Part shown: positions 1 to 14,825 of the stretch, one piece after another
Position numbering within the stretch: position 1 is the first letter of the stretch
How the letters are laid out: each line of letters begins with the position of its first letter
Assembly (NCBI GenBank): GCA_025667525.1
Contig: CM046875.1
Location: forward strand, 285,466,140 to 285,530,139
DNA from: Glebionis coronaria
Taxonomy: Eukaryota > Streptophyta > Magnoliopsida > Asterales > Asteraceae
DNA length: 64,000 nucleotides
Direction of reading: 5' to 3'
The notes under the pieces: generated by a model
Databases searched by the model: none
Told to the model about the DNA's origin: nothing
Seen by the model: only the letters and a program-made list of their open reading frames with translations
Position numbers and translations under genes: made by a program

Positions 1-243
1 TTTAATCCTAATCATGGACTACAAGCAGCACACCCTGCTATGATTTATGATTTTATACAGTAATATTCAGGCTCCTGAATACACTCAGCATGGTTTTCCA
101 TCAGGAAAATCTGTATAAATTATCTATGCTTTCCAAGCACGTGCTTTGTTAGCCATGACTGCTAAAATTTTTAACTGTCCGTTAAGACACGACTACGGAA
201 GTTCCTTTTTCGCATAACCAGCTGATTATTCCATAATCATACA

Positions 244-660
244 TTTCAGAGGAACCTACAAAGATAAGGACGGTAACATGAGATTATGTTTCGACTACGT
301 CGACTTAAACAAATCACCATTTATAACCGTTATCCTCCTCCAAGTATTGACAACATGACCAATCGCCTTTAGGGTGTCAAACACTTTCCAAGATCGGATT
401 CATGATCATGCTGCCAACAGTGACGAGTGAAAGAGCAGGAAATGTCCATGACTACTATTCGTACACGACTCGGTCATGCTAGATTTATTATTTTGAATTA
501 GTCTCAACAATGCTCCAGCAGCATTATAAGAATGAGTTTCCATGAACTCATAACCAAATTTATCAGTGTTTTTCATTGAGGATAACCTGATTTACTCTAA
601 GTATAGAGGAGAACAGGAAGACCATATTTTCACTATGTTGCAAATTCTATGACAAGAGAA
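244..660 (+). pseudogene. Reverse transcriptase remnant of element B, copy 1
   Basis: Broken translation gives KDKDGNMRLCFDYVDLNKS near 260-315, which matches the Ty3/gypsy block KKDGSMRMCIDYRELNK. A NRYPxPxIDxM-like stretch follows at about 322-360, and near 560-640 comes FIEDNLIYSKYRGEQEDH, which matches the catalytic block FIDDILIYSKxxEEHEEH. The catalytic FIDD therefore reads FIED. Stop codons, frame changes and a deletion between the blocks make it non-functional. The order of blocks shows that the element runs on the plus strand. It is part of the internal segment duplicated at 4964-6234. Confidence 0.75.
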
Positions 661-1271
661 TTTTCACCCTGGAAATTTTCCAATATAAATTCTGGTAGAT
701 TACAGTGACACGCTGAATCACACGGATTCTCACGGTTAATCTTAACATGACTCAGCTTATGCGTAAAGGTGAGAACCCTAGACTACGTTAGGAGTTCAAA
801 GAAAATCCTACGCTAAGAGAAGTCTAATTTCAAAGACTCATAGTTCCGCAAATTTCTAGGTATCAAGTTTCTACGAAGCAAGATATAGTAACATTCATAT
901 CTAAGTACCTGACATACCAACAGGCTAAGTTAGAACACAAACTGACTGGGATGTTTATCCACCATCGGAATAGTGATCAGAAACGGGACAAGATCTCCAG
1001 GGGTTTTGATTACCAGATTAACGCAAACTCAGAGGAAGCATGATGATATCTGGGTTATTGACAATAGTTTGATCAAGACTGCAAAATCCTTACATCCGCA
1101 AGGATTTCAGAACCAACAGGTTGATCGGACATGTTCCAGTCAAGGTGCGTCCGATCACTTAGTAATCCCTCACCTATCGGGCCAGACGAAGGTTCACATT
1201 TGTGCTCCTTATTTACGTTCACGTCCTTGTTCTAATTTCACGACTTGTTTTCACGCTCACGTCCATGACAC
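661..1271 (+). pseudogene. Distal internal region of element B, copy 1, unresolved
   Basis: This lies between the reverse transcriptase remnant and the LTR-like AT-rich block. A 105-codon open stretch (973-1290) recurs with two or three changes at 5936-6253, but that reflects the recent duplication, not coding constraint. I recognise no integrase motif. It may be degenerate distal pol or part of U3. Confidence 0.4.
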
Positions 1272-2937
1272 TATTGTTATTATTCAATAATACATTATAA
1301 TAACCTAAGTATTTATTTATGTGATTTGGACTATAGAAATTAATTATTATTAAAACATGACTTATAATTAATTTATTTCCATGGCTTAGGTTATATTAAT
1401 AATAAATATTAATACATGTTTTAACCTAAGTATTATTACCTTTTATTTAATTAAATCATGTTATACTTGATTAAATCTTATAACATATAGTTTATTTAAT
1501 TTACATGTAATAATGAATAAACTATACTATTTAATCCCATGACTTAAAATATTAATGAGTAAAACTTAAGCTTATATTTTAGCTTAATAATCTAGCTTAT
1601 TTCTAATTATGGAAACTTTCTATTTTTAGAAACTTATCTATTTTAAGCAGTAAATCTATTTTTGGACACTTTCTATTTTTGGAAACCTTCTATTAAGAAA
1701 CCTGCTCGTTTTAGAAAGTTACTTATTATTACATAACAAGTATAATAATACAAGAAATACAAGTAATACTTAATCAGAATATACAGAATACACGATAAAC
1801 ACAGTATAACGATAAAATCAGTAAAACAAGACATGAACATTTAAAACAAGCTAAAACATGATATAAAACCAGTTACGTACTCAGTAATCAGAATACTTAT
1901 ACATGTATCCTATGTATGTAGCATTAGTGATATCGAAGTAGGACTCTCTTCCGTTCGTCTTCTTTGTTCACTGGACTTAAGGTACGGATTCTTCGTCCTT
2001 TCAGTATGGACATTCTTCCTTATTAGGATTTCCCCGTATGCAGCCAACTGTTTTCCTAGTATATGTTTTATATGTTTTTGAATTTCTTATGTTTAATTAT
2101 ATACCTAAAGCCATATACATGCATGACCAGTTTCACCTAGTTATGGAGGTACCATAACCATAACACTTGAGGCACCAGTGTTATGACTCCACCACGACAG
2201 AGTGATAGGTCGTGGCGTCCCTTCAGCTTTGGCCATATTATTATTATCAGGTGGGGCGTATGGGTGCATCCTAGTTGACATGTTTTCAGAAGATTATTCA
2301 GGTGAATGTGGTGTGTGCCTTGCATCTTTCACAAGGAGTTGATCCCTCCTACCCAAACCAGTATATTATATTAGAGGCAGCGCCTATAATTGCATGATGA
2401 GGTCACCCCTCCAAGTATTCATGCACGTTCATAATTCATGACCTATATTGGCTAATGGTAAACATGCTAATAGTTTTTATAAGATAAATATATGGCTTTT
2501 CAAACTATAAAACCAGTTTTACTAAGTTATACCAGGTTTTCCAAGACATATACATTTCCGCCGCTATATGTTTTACATGCTTATATTATTCATTCCATGC
2601 TTGTATATCTGTGAACTGACCGTTATGCTCAGCTGTTACTTTCTTTTCCATGTCCCAAAACGGCAGGTACCCAAGGACAGACTTGAGCATTTGGAGGACG
2701 TGCATAGGATGGAAGCTGCCATAGACTTCTTTTCCTTTTGCCTTCATATACTTATGCTTGTTTAAGTATTTCATTCATTTCATTTACTTTATTATGTTTT
2801 GGGCTTATGTTTGGGACCCGATGTTTGATTCCGGTTTTCTCTATGGTCACGTATGTTTTACTACATATTACCTTGCATGCTTTGATAACACGCCATAATT
2901 ACGCGTAACGGTCCACTTATCAAAGTGGGGTGTTACA
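1272..2937 (+). repeat. LTR of element B, copy 1 (promoter-less recombinant form)
   Basis: It matches 8018-9682 over its whole length. The 3' end is GTGTTACA at 2930-2937, followed by a primer site. Compared with the second LTR it lacks the 1.4-kb block 6603-8017, which holds the TATA-like promoter and leader. The junction falls in a 366-bp direct repeat that the second LTR carries twice (6235-6602 and 8018-8383). Loss of one repeat and the segment between them by recombination explains the short form. The 5' boundary is set by the repeat comparison and may not be the true LTR start. Confidence 0.65.
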
Positions 2938-2941
2938 ATTA

Positions 2942-2954
2942 TGGTATCAAAGCC
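2942..2954 (+). other. Primer binding site of element B (initiator-Met tRNA type)
   Basis: TGGTATCAAAGCC lies 4 bases after the LTR end. It differs by one base from the usual plant initiator-Met primer site TGGTATCAGAGCC, which fixes the LTR end at 2937 and the plus orientation. Confidence 0.8.
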
Positions 2955-4537
2955 AAGGCTTCGACCTGTAGGCTCTAAAACTTGACCTGTGACTAGTGGG
3001 TAGTCACCAGGAGCTTCCTAAGCCAACGTTTGTTATTCCACTTATTGATGTTTCTAGCACATTGTTGTTTTAACCATGATGTTTTCAGCACCTTGATGTC
3101 TTAACCTTAATGTTTTCATCGATATTGTTTCACTAATATGGATGGACAACCGTCATTCATATTTAGTTATGTGTCATTGTTTCATGCATGATGTTCCTCG
3201 TGAATTGTGATTAATGTGAACTGAACCCCAGTAGTTCATAATTGGTAACATAAAATTTTTCTAATAAGTTTTGATAAATGATTTTTACTTATTTATGTTT
3301 CATGTATCATTGTTGCAGGAATTTTGACTAAGTAACGGTTGGTATAGGACTGGCCCTATTTAGTCGCATGTGCTTTTATCGAAACTTTTAACTTTGGGAC
3401 CGACCCATAGGCGTCCCCTCGCCATGTCTTTTGTTTTGGGACCGACCCATAGGCGTCCCCTCGCGCATATAAAAGTTTTTATAAACTGCATCATGTATTC
3501 ATGCACTGTTTTTCATGCATAAAATTTTTCTCATGATTTATTGGCATAATTTTTTTTTTCATATCCCCTTATAGGTTACTATGTTTTTATGTCAAGTATG
3601 TTTTCATACTGTCATGGTTAACTTCAGCATCATGCTGATTACGTTATACACTCCTTCATGTTAAGTTGTTTCATGTTTATTCATGATGATTTCATCTTCA
3701 TGTTGATTACGTCTTACGTCTCTTTTGTTGCTTATGCTTTCATGCAATACACTGTTGGAATTCATTTAAATCCTGCTTTCATGATAGTCATGGTTGGTTT
3801 TCATTAATAATGCTTTCAGGAAAATCATCGCTGTATTCATTAACAACACGTTAGCGTTTCTCTATGCAACCAGAATGAGGTATATACTGGCATTGCCAGG
3901 TTATCATGATGGTCTTTCTAACCGTTTAACCAATTATGTTCCTTTAAAACCATGTCAGATGATCGACCCCATACCGATCATTTCATGTGCATTCCATGTG
4001 TACTCCATGTACCGGATCCCATGTGCGTATTTCCACTTGCTGATACTCTACAAATTGTTGATGCCGCTCATGACTTGGAGACGTTACTAAAGGTTGATGC
4101 CGCTGATTTTGGAGACGCTATGAGATGATGATGCTGTTCATAACCTGGAGATCTTACAAGACGAAGACAAAGGCGTTAGATCAAAGCGATCGGACGAGAA
4201 GATGCTTCACCACCAGAAGATTTCCATCACTCATTGTCCCGAATTCTTAGTTACATGTCACGTCACTCAGTTGTCGTTTCAGTCATATGAGTGAAGACCG
4301 GTACCAGCCGGCCAATCAGCTGAATAGTTACATGAATCAGAGTCATGAGAATGACTGTCATGGAACTGACAGACAAGACGATTGTAACCACTACTATGAC
4401 AACAACTATACTAGCAATCGCAATCGAAGCTCCGGCCACGGACGTGATCAGAGATACAAAGGATTAGTAGTCCAACCGATCCGCCAATCCTGGCATAATA
4501 ACCTAATATTTGTAGTTCTATTCGTTTCATATCTCGA

Positions 4538-4680
4538 GACACATGTCAAGACACATGTCAAGACATCAGTGAAGATACATGTCTCACGTATACTCTCTGA
4601 AGACTCATGTTAAGACACCAGTCAAGACACATGTCACGCTTAATTTTCCAAGACACGAGTCAAGACACATGACTCATGTC
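4538..4680 (+). repeat. Imperfect short tandem repeat, AGACACATGTCA type
   Basis: Variants of AGACACATGTCA recur about every 12-20 bases, roughly nine times, inside the B internal region. The repeat gives two overlapping open frames rich in THVKT, which should not be taken as a gene. Confidence 0.6.
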
Positions 4681-4963
4681 CAATTCTGGAACATCCCTAA
4701 GAATTTCAGGGTACCCTCCAAAGGGTATATCCATATTGTTGTGCCATGTATTAATCAGGCCACAAGAAATTCAGTACCATCACCGGCGTATCTGTGAGAT
4801 CTGTCACGTTTGCTCGTTGACACTTTAATCTCTTGCACCCATATTTCATATATTCATGACCATAAAGGATGCCATTCGTATCCCCATATATACGAAGGTT
4901 TCCTTCAGCCTAAGGATGAGAACCAAGCTGCTAACACATTACCTCGGACAGATGCGAGTTGAA

Positions 4964-6234
4964 TTTCATCCTAATCATGGACTACAAGCAGCACACCCTG
5001 CTATGATTTATGATTTTATACAGTAATATTCAGGCTCCTGAATACACTCAGCATGGTTTTCCATTAGGAAAATCTGTATAAATTATCTATGCTTTCCAAG
5101 CACGTGCTTTGTTAGCCATGACTGCTAAAATTTTTAACTGTCCGTTAAGACACGACTACGGAAGTTCCTTTTTCGCATAACCAGCTGATTATTCCATAAT
5201 CATACATTTCAGAGGAACCTACAAAGATAAGGACGGTAACATGAGATTATTTTTCGACTACGTCGACTTAAACAAATCACCATTTATAACCGTTATCCTC
5301 CTCCAAGTATTGACAACATGACCAATCGACTTTAGGGTGTCAAACACTTTCCAAGATCGGATTCATGATCATGCTGCCAACAGTGACGAGTGAAAAAGCA
5401 GGAAATGTCCATGACTGCTATTCGTACACGACTCGGTCATGCTAGATTTATGATTTTGAATTAGTCTCATCAATGCTCCAGCAGCATTATAAGAATGAGT
5501 TTCCATGAACTCATAACCAAATTTATCAGTGTTTTTCATTGAGGATAACCTGATTTTCTCTAAGTATAGAGGAGAACAGGAAGACCATATTTGCACTATG
5601 TTGCAAATTCTATGACAAGAGAATTTTCACCCTGGAAATTTTCCAATATAAATTCTGGTTGATTACAGTGACACGCTGAATCACACGGATTCTCACGGTT
5701 AATCTTAACATGACTCAGCTTATGCGTAAAGGTGAGAACCCTAGACTACGTTAGGAGTTCAAAGAAAATCCTACGCTAAGAGAAGTCTAATTTCAAAGAC
5801 TCATAGTTCCGCAAATTTCTAGGTATCAAGTTTCTACGAAGCAAGATATAGTAACGTTCATATCTAAGTACCTGACATACCAACAGGCTAAGATAGAACA
5901 CAAACTGACTGGGATGTTTATCCACCATCGGAATAGTGATCAGAAATGGGACAAGATCTCCAGGGGTTTTGATTACCAGATTAACGCAAACTCAGAGGAA
6001 GCATGATGATATCTGGGTTATTGACAATAGTTTGATCAAGACTGCAAAATCCTTACATCCGCAAGGATTTCAGAACCAACAGGTTGATCGGACATGTTCC
6101 AGTCAAGGCGCGTCCGATCACTTAGTAATCCCTTACCTATCGGGCCAGACGAAGGTTCACATTTGTGCTCCTTATTTACGTTCACGTCCTTGTTCTAATT
6201 TCACGACTTGCTTTCACGCTCACGTCCATGACAC
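4964..6234 (+). pseudogene. Internal region of element B, copy 2, with reverse transcriptase remnant
   Basis: This is a near-identical copy of bases 1-1271. The reverse transcriptase remnant lies at about 5207-5620 and shows the same DGNMRL, FDYVDLNKS and FIEDNLIYSK blocks and the same disabling changes. Because the damage is shared, the duplication happened after pol had decayed. Only scattered single-base differences were seen by eye (for example near 5065, 5252 and 5329). Confidence 0.75.
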
Positions 6235-6977
6235 TATTGTTATTATTCAATAATACATTATAATAACCTAAGTATTTATTTATGTGATTTGGACTATAGA
6301 AATTAATTAATTATTAAAACATGACTTATAATTAATTTATTTCCATGGCTTAGGTTATATTAATAATAAATATTAATGCAAGTTTTAACCTAAGTATTAT
6401 TACCTTTTATTTAATTAAATCATGTTATACTTAATTAAATCTTATAACATATAGTTTATTTAATTTACATGTAATAATGAATAAACTATACTATTTAATC
6501 CCATGACTTAAAATATTAATGAGTAAAACTTAAGCTTATATTTTAGCTTAATAATCTAGCTTATTTCTAATTATGGAAACTTTCTATTTTTAGAAACTTA
6601 TCACGAACATAAAATCATGAACACGAAATCACGAACAGATAGTTATGAACTTACGTATATTATTAATACGATGAATGTCGTTACGAACAAGAAATTATAA
6701 TAACATGAATAACTAATAATTAAGTAACACGTAAACAAGAACATTTGACACGATTATTATTATTATGTATATTTAATAAACACGACAAGTAATTACGTAC
6801 GTAATGGTTATGTTTAACACGTATAAGGATAACTATGAAAATGCAAGACACTTAAACCACGAATACACGAAATATTTTAACTTGTCGCGGGAATAACTAA
6901 AAAGAGTAATAGGGGTGGTGTTGGGTCGGCGTCCAAAAAGAAGGAAGTGGGCTCAAGGCCCACTTGGGCTCCAAACG

Positions 6978-7014
6978 TATAACAAGAATAAAAAGGGACG
7001 AGGTTTTTGTTCTT
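6978..7014 (+). promoter_or_regulatory. Putative LTR promoter of element B: TATA-like box plus hairpin
   Basis: TATAA at 6978-6982 is followed by an 11-base arm (6984-6994) that can pair with 7004-7014 across a 9-base loop, with one G-T wobble. A pyrimidine-rich leader follows. The arms are simple A-rich and T-rich sequence, so chance pairing is quite possible. Confidence 0.35.
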
Positions 7015-7353
7015 TTTCTTTCTGTCGACACAAACACCATAAAACAAGAAACCCTAAAACCATATAACCATGCCGTCACTTTTCACTTCTTCTTTTTTCT
7101 TTTCTGCCGTAGGTTTTCATCACCAAGAACAAGCGAAAATCATGGCTTCTAATCCAAGAAAATAAGGTGTGTGATTCGGGTATGATAACCCCTAACCATC
7201 ACACGTTATAGGTAATCTTTAATTCTTGTTCTTTATTTGTTTTACACATCTAATTTGATCAAGAACACAATAAAGGGGGGACTAAGAACATGTTAACAAT
7301 AAGTAATTAGATGGGGCGTCGTTTTGATGTTGATGTGTTCGATTGACACATAA

Positions 7354-7606
7354 ACCGAGACCATTCATGGTCTCGGTGGTAAAAACCAGTCACCAGCCGC
7401 AATCCTAATTGGGTGTTGGCTGGGTTTCGTTCTGACAGTGGCAACGGTGGCTTAGCAGGGGGAAACCACTGGCTGCGGCCAGTGGTGAGGTTTAGTCTGT
7501 CAGTGGGAACCGAGATCCTAGTGGTCTCGGTGGGAGTTTTAAACTAGCAGGGGAAACCAGCCATTGACGGGGGCAATAGCACCACTGCCAGTGGGAAACT
7601 GGCAGT
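7354..7606 (+). other. Cluster of four hairpins in the B leader
   Basis: Perfect inverted repeats: 7354-7363 with 7368-7377 (10 bp, loop TTCA); 7465-7473 with 7478-7486 (9 bp, loop TGCG); 7509-7515 with 7525-7531 (7 bp); 7584-7592 with 7598-7606 (9 bp, loop GGGAA). The first and third share the arms ACCGAGA / TCTCGGT and could also pair with each other. They lie about 370-630 bases downstream of the TATA-like box, inside the likely transcribed LTR leader. Confidence 0.6.
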
Positions 7607-9682
7607 AAGGGGGTGTTTGGTTCCTGATTTTTGACAGAATTAAGGGTGCGTTTGGTTGGCAGTTTAAGGACTATTAAGGGGCTGTTTGTTTCGGTCCGGT
7701 TCAAGGGGGAGACGGTTCGGTTTATGGTTTGGTAAATTAAAACACGGGGTTTGTCATGGGAACATTGTACGAATCATGTTTGCTACAAGTATAATATTTT
7801 ATAAGTTATATTTTTACAAGCATATTATTTTTACCAAGAAAGTAAAATTAATTTAAATCATGGCTATAATTATTTTAACTAAGACATGACCTTAGGTTAA
7901 TTATTATTATGTATTATACATGTTTTTAACCTAAGTATGTAATTATTTATTTTACATGATAGTATTAATAACTATTGAACATGACGTATAATTAATTAAT
8001 AAACATGGACTTAGGCTTATTGTTATTATTCAATAATACATTATAATAACCTAAGTATTTATTTATGTGATTTGGACTATAGAAATTAATTAATTATTAA
8101 AACATGACTTATAATTAATTTATTTTCATGGCTTAGGTTATATTAATAATAAATATGAATACATGTTTTAACCTAAGTATTATTACCTTTTATTTAATTA
8201 AATCATGTTATATTTAATTAAATCTTATAACATATGGTTTATTTAATTTACATGTAATAATGAATAAACTATACTATTTAATCCCATGACTTAGAATTTA
8301 TCAGTAAAACTTAAGCTTATCTTTTAGCTTAATAATCTAGCTTAATTCTATTTATGGAAACTTTCTATTTTTAGAAACTTATCTATTTTAAGCAGTAAAT
8401 CTATTTTTGGAAACTTTCTATTTTTGGAAACCTTCTATTTTAAGAAACCTGCTATTTTTAGAAAGTTTCTTATTATTACACAACATGTATAATAATACAA
8501 GAAATACAAGTAATACTTAATCAGAATATACATAATACACGATAAACACAGTATAACGATAAAATCAGTAAAACAAGACATGAACATTTAAAACAAGCTA
8601 AAACATGATATAAAACCAGTTACGTACTCAGTGATCAGAATACTTATACATGTATCTTATGTATGTAGCACTAGTGAGATCGAAGTAGGACTCTCTTCCA
8701 TTCGTCTTCTTCGTTCACTGGACTTAAGGTACGGATTCTCCGTCCTTTCAGTATGGACATTCTTCCTTATTAGGATTTCCCCGTATGCAACCAACTGTTT
8801 TCCCAGTATATGTTTTATATGTTTTTGAATTGCTTATGTTTAATTAGATACCTAAAGCCATGCATGACCAGTTTCACCTAGTTATGGAGGTACCGTAACC
8901 ATAACACTAGAGGCACCAGTGTTATGACTCCACCACGACAGAGTGATAGATCGTGGCGTCCCTTCAACCTTGGCCATATTATTATTATTATCAAGTGGGG
9001 CGTATGGGTGCATCCTAGTTTACATATTTTCAGCAGATTATTCAGGTGAATATGGTGTGTGCCTTGCATCCTTCACAAGGAGCTGATCCCTCCTACCCAA
9101 ACCAGTATATTAAATTAGAGGCAGCCCCTCTAATTGCAAGACGAGGTCACCCCTCTAAGTATTCATGCACGTTCATAATTCATGACCTATATTGGCTGAT
9201 GGTAAACATGCTAAACAGTTTTTATAAGATAAACATAAGGCTTTTCAAACTATAAAACCAGTTTTACTAAGTTATACCAGGTTTTCCAGGACATATATAT
9301 TTCCGCTGCTATATGTTTTACATGCTTTTATTATTCATTCCATGCTTGTATATCCGTGCACTGAGCGTTATGCTCAGCCGTTACTTTCCTTTCCATGTCC
9401 CAAAACGGCAGGTACCCAAGGACAAACTTGAGCATTTGAAGGATGTGCATAGGATGGAAGCTGCCATAGACTTCTTTTCCTTTTGCCTTCATATACTTAT
9501 GCTTGTTTAAGTCTTTCATTCATTTCATTTACTTTATTATGTTTTGGGCTTATGTTTGGGAACCGATGTTTGATTTCGGTTTTCCCTATGGTCATGTATG
9601 TTTTACTACATATTACCTTGCATGCTTTGATGACACGCCATAATTACGATTAACGGTCCACTTATCAAAGTGGGGTGTTACA

Positions 9683-11823
<2,141 letters not shown>

Positions 11824-14769
11824 GAGTTGTATCAGAGACAATGGTTATAGATAATTAGGTTTCCTAGCCTAGTCTATAGCTTAAGGATCCCTGCATATAG
11901 GCGTCATAAGATTACGTGTGGTCTTGATTGTATTTTCCTAAATTTTAATTTTTGTGAATTTTGACTAGTATGAGTTGAACTGTAGTTACCCATACTTAGT
12001 CACCTGTTAATTTCTGTTTTTCTTTTGATATATAAATTACTTTCACCATAGTAAGTTATTAGGTGTACCTAATGTATAGTATTTTTCTTTTGATGTTTAA
12101 GTCATGTTCCCTATGAATCATGTGGTGATTCGAGTTACTAAGAGTAGGTGGATAGGAAGGATCTTAAGTTGTTTCCACTCTTATGGGCGACATGACTTAT
12201 AAATGATTATGATGTTGTGTTTGAGTTTGTCTATGCTGTTTTAGCTAGACTATGTATTTATGTATTCCAATAGTTTGACTATATTATTTTAATAGATGGA
12301 GTTTTGGACCTTATTATTTATGTGGCTATGAGCTTATGTGAATAGCTGAATTTATGTGTTATATGTTGTATTGATTCTTATGAGAGTCATCATAGGAGGG
12401 AGTGCATTGGGGAAAGGGTAATTGTATAACTATGGTGGCCAACATAGTTAGACAAGTACCACCACTTCAACGGGGTTCTCAAGTATGATTGCATGAAAGA
12501 GGGTTAGTACATGCTTGTATATGATGAGATGGGGATTTTTAGGTATATGTATAATATATGGGTTTATGTAACGGCTGTCTACCATATGGCTATTTTGAGT
12601 GTGTTATATGTTTTGGGTTATACTCATGTTGTGTGATTATGGGGTCACACCATATGGACTGGTTTTAGTAATGGGTTTTATGCCTTGTGTTAAGATGGTG
12701 ATTACTCGTATGGAAAAACGAGTGTATGACGTGATTGATTGATCTGACATGTATGGTAACGAGTATGTTTTGGGTGATTTAATAGGTATATATATATATG
12801 CTGATGTGTATATACTAGTATGCGTTAATTTATGATATATGGTCGTTCAATAGTTATTATAACTTGAACGTACCTTGTGTTTGCTCGTGTTTTATGGTGC
12901 TGGAGTTTGATGGAGTTCCAACGACGTTTTAAGTCTTTTGATGTATGTCTACATTCGGGTATGTATTTTAATTAATGAGAACTACTAAATTTCCTTACAA
13001 ATAAGTGTGGCTAATTATAGGAAAACGGTTTTGAAAATAATTTGTAAGTGTATGGTATGATATCGTGACTTATATATTTTTTTAAAGTTTGTGGTAGTAA
13101 GCTATAAAAAAATTGTCTTGAAAATAATTGGATTAGTCTTCTATGTAACATGTGATAATACATTTTAAAGGGGTAAAGAAATTTTACAAAAATTTCTTAA
13201 GGGGAGTTAAAATTTTAGAAGTATTTAACTAGACGGAAAGAGTAAAAAGGGAGATTTTATTATAGTAATGATAATAATAACACCTCACCTTGTAAACGTG
13301 AAGTAGTTTAGTTATAACCAGCCTAAATGGATTTTATAAAATAATAATAATAATAATAATATAGAATAAAATGAAAAAAAACACTGTATTTTATGAACAT
13401 GTATTGGTTTCATAATAACAAGTGAAATAAGATTAATACGGGTAAACAAGATAATGGTTAGAATAAGATTGTAGTATACTAACTAGTTGATATCTTTGAT
13501 AAAATAATGAAGATAAAAGATGAGTTAATTGTTCAAAATGAGTATGATTGATTTTAGTAGTATTGAAGTTTGGTTCTTATAAGGAGCAACTCAATGGGGC
13601 GGAATTTTAAAATTTTCGGAGGTATCAAAATTTGGTAATTCTAACCGTGACGAGTCTAATTTTTCGTTGTTGGCACACTCCATTGAATATTTTGGATTAT
13701 ATAGTTTCGTTTTCAGTTGTTTTGGCTAGGGTTCATTATGGTCGATCTTTCGGTTTACCCTATATTTATTATGGGACGCGATCGTTTGGAATTCTTTTGG
13801 TACACGTCATGGTTGATTTAGTTATGCGGTTTTGGAAACGTTAGGATGAGAGGATAGAGTTGGGTAGTATTACTTATGGTTAGATATTAGAATGCAGAGA
13901 TGTGTTTTGGTTTAAAGGTTGTGTTGAAGGAATGATTAAGATTTTTGGAGTTTTGAAACTTAGATTGGTTACGGGAATAAGGGAGTAAGTAAAGTTAGTT
14001 GACTGGCCGTGGGAACAAGATGTCATGCTATGAGAAGTTGGTTGAAGTACCATTAGGAGATTGATGAAAGTACCAGCGGATGTGAGGGTAGAGTAGAAAT
14101 TTTCTACTAATGAAAAAATTGGGCAAATAACACGCAAGGGAATTGGTATAGTTATGGAGGCGAGGTAGTAGTAGACACGTGAAGGAAAACATGGATGTGA
14201 AAGAATGATTTATAGGAGGCTGATTAATGGTGATTAAAACAAGTAAGGAAGAGTGAGCCATTGAGGGGTTGAAGTACCTTTAGAAATATTGTGGTAGATG
14301 AGTTGAAGTTAGAGGCTACTGGGTAGTGTGAAGTTCCTAGGTAACATCATAGACACGAGAAGGAGTGCGTGAAGAGTTACATCATGAATCAAGGAGCTGA
14401 AAGGACTACGTGCCGGCTGCTAGAAGGAAGCAAGAGATTTCGAAGGAGTCATAGAAGTTGCAAGGACTGGAAAGGTGACAAGCACTATGATGGGAATCTC
14501 CGTGTGGTTCGTGACGAAGATGGACAGATCGAGAACCGAAGTGGAGTTACAAAGAGCTGAACTAGTAGATCGTGATGAATTGAATACATAACATGGGAGA
14601 TTAAGAACTTGTGGAGGTAACAAGGGGAGTCGAGTGACTATGCGGATAGAATTTTTGTGGCAATAAATATCGAGAGATGAGTAGTGAAGCTGAGCTGAAT
14701 AAGTTCATGGAGAAGTGATTAGAGAGTTAGTTTTCTGAAGGTGTTATGAAAGATCTTTGGAAGAGACAG

Positions 14770-14825
14770 TTTTGCATTATCCAATGCACTAGCGATTTCC
14801 ATAGATTTGATGAATGAAGTATGGA
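14770..14825 (+). pseudogene. Reverse transcriptase motif remnant of element A
   Basis: Translation reads FALSNALAISIDLMNEVW, which corresponds to the Ty3/gypsy block FGLTNAPAxFMDLMNRVF. It is a short island without an open frame around it. Confidence 0.65.

Larger units (their letters stand above)
2938..4963 (+). pseudogene. 5' internal region of element B (leader and decayed gag)
   Basis: It starts with a primer site directly after the LTR. A 30-bp direct repeat containing GGGACCGACCCATAGGCGTC occurs at 3393-3422 and 3435-3464. Near 4740-4775 a broken translation C-A-M-Y-stop-S-G-H-K-K-F resembles a gag zinc knuckle (CxxCxxxGHxxxxC), which suggests decayed gag. An open stretch at 4287-4613 is rich in Asn, His, Arg and Asp, as some gag C-termini are, but I cannot confirm it. 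Short repeats of AGACACATGTCA lie at 4538-4680. Confidence 0.5.
1..9682 (+). mobile_element. Element B: tandem recombinant Ty3/gypsy retrotransposon (internal-LTR-internal-LTR)
   Basis: The order is internal segment (1-1271), LTR (about 1272-2937), internal region (2938 to about 6234), LTR (about 6235-9682). Bases 1-1638 recur almost unchanged at 4964-6602 with a constant offset of 4963. Each LTR ends in GTGTTACA; the first is followed by an initiator-Met-type primer site. No open pol frame remains, only reverse transcriptase remnants. The window opens inside an internal region, so at least one more LTR should lie to the left. The right end is followed by CATAT and then by sequence that matches the middle of element A's 3' LTR at 17135, so B is inserted in A's 5' LTR. 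The exact 5' edge of the LTR was not resolved. Confidence 0.75.
6235..9682 (+). repeat. LTR of element B, copy 2 (long form with promoter)
   Basis: It ends GTGTTACA at 9675-9682. A 366-bp block is present twice (6235-6602 and 8018-8383) around a 1.4-kb segment that is absent from LTR copy 1. That segment has a TATA-like box at 6978, a purine/pyrimidine-rich leader, and a cluster of hairpins at 7354-7606, so it behaves like promoter, R and U5. Bases 7860-8100 hold several modules with TTAGGTTA ... TAACCTAA arms like those in the 366-bp block. The 5' edge is uncertain. The right flank CATAT (9683-9687) is the expected 5-bp target duplication. Confidence 0.65.

Noticed and set aside
973..1290. 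A 105-codon frame present twice (also 5936-6253) with almost identical sequence
   Set aside because: The identity comes from the recent duplication of the whole B segment; flanking non-coding bases are equally conserved, so there is no sign of protein constraint.
4287..4797. Two overlapping frames with THVKTHVKT repeats as a repeat protein
   Set aside because: They are produced by the short AGACACATGTCA repeat in a decayed retroelement internal region.
13632..13844. 70-codon frame in A as a protease or membrane protein
   Set aside because: It is hydrophobic by chance in T-rich sequence; I could not align it with confidence to a retroviral-type protease.
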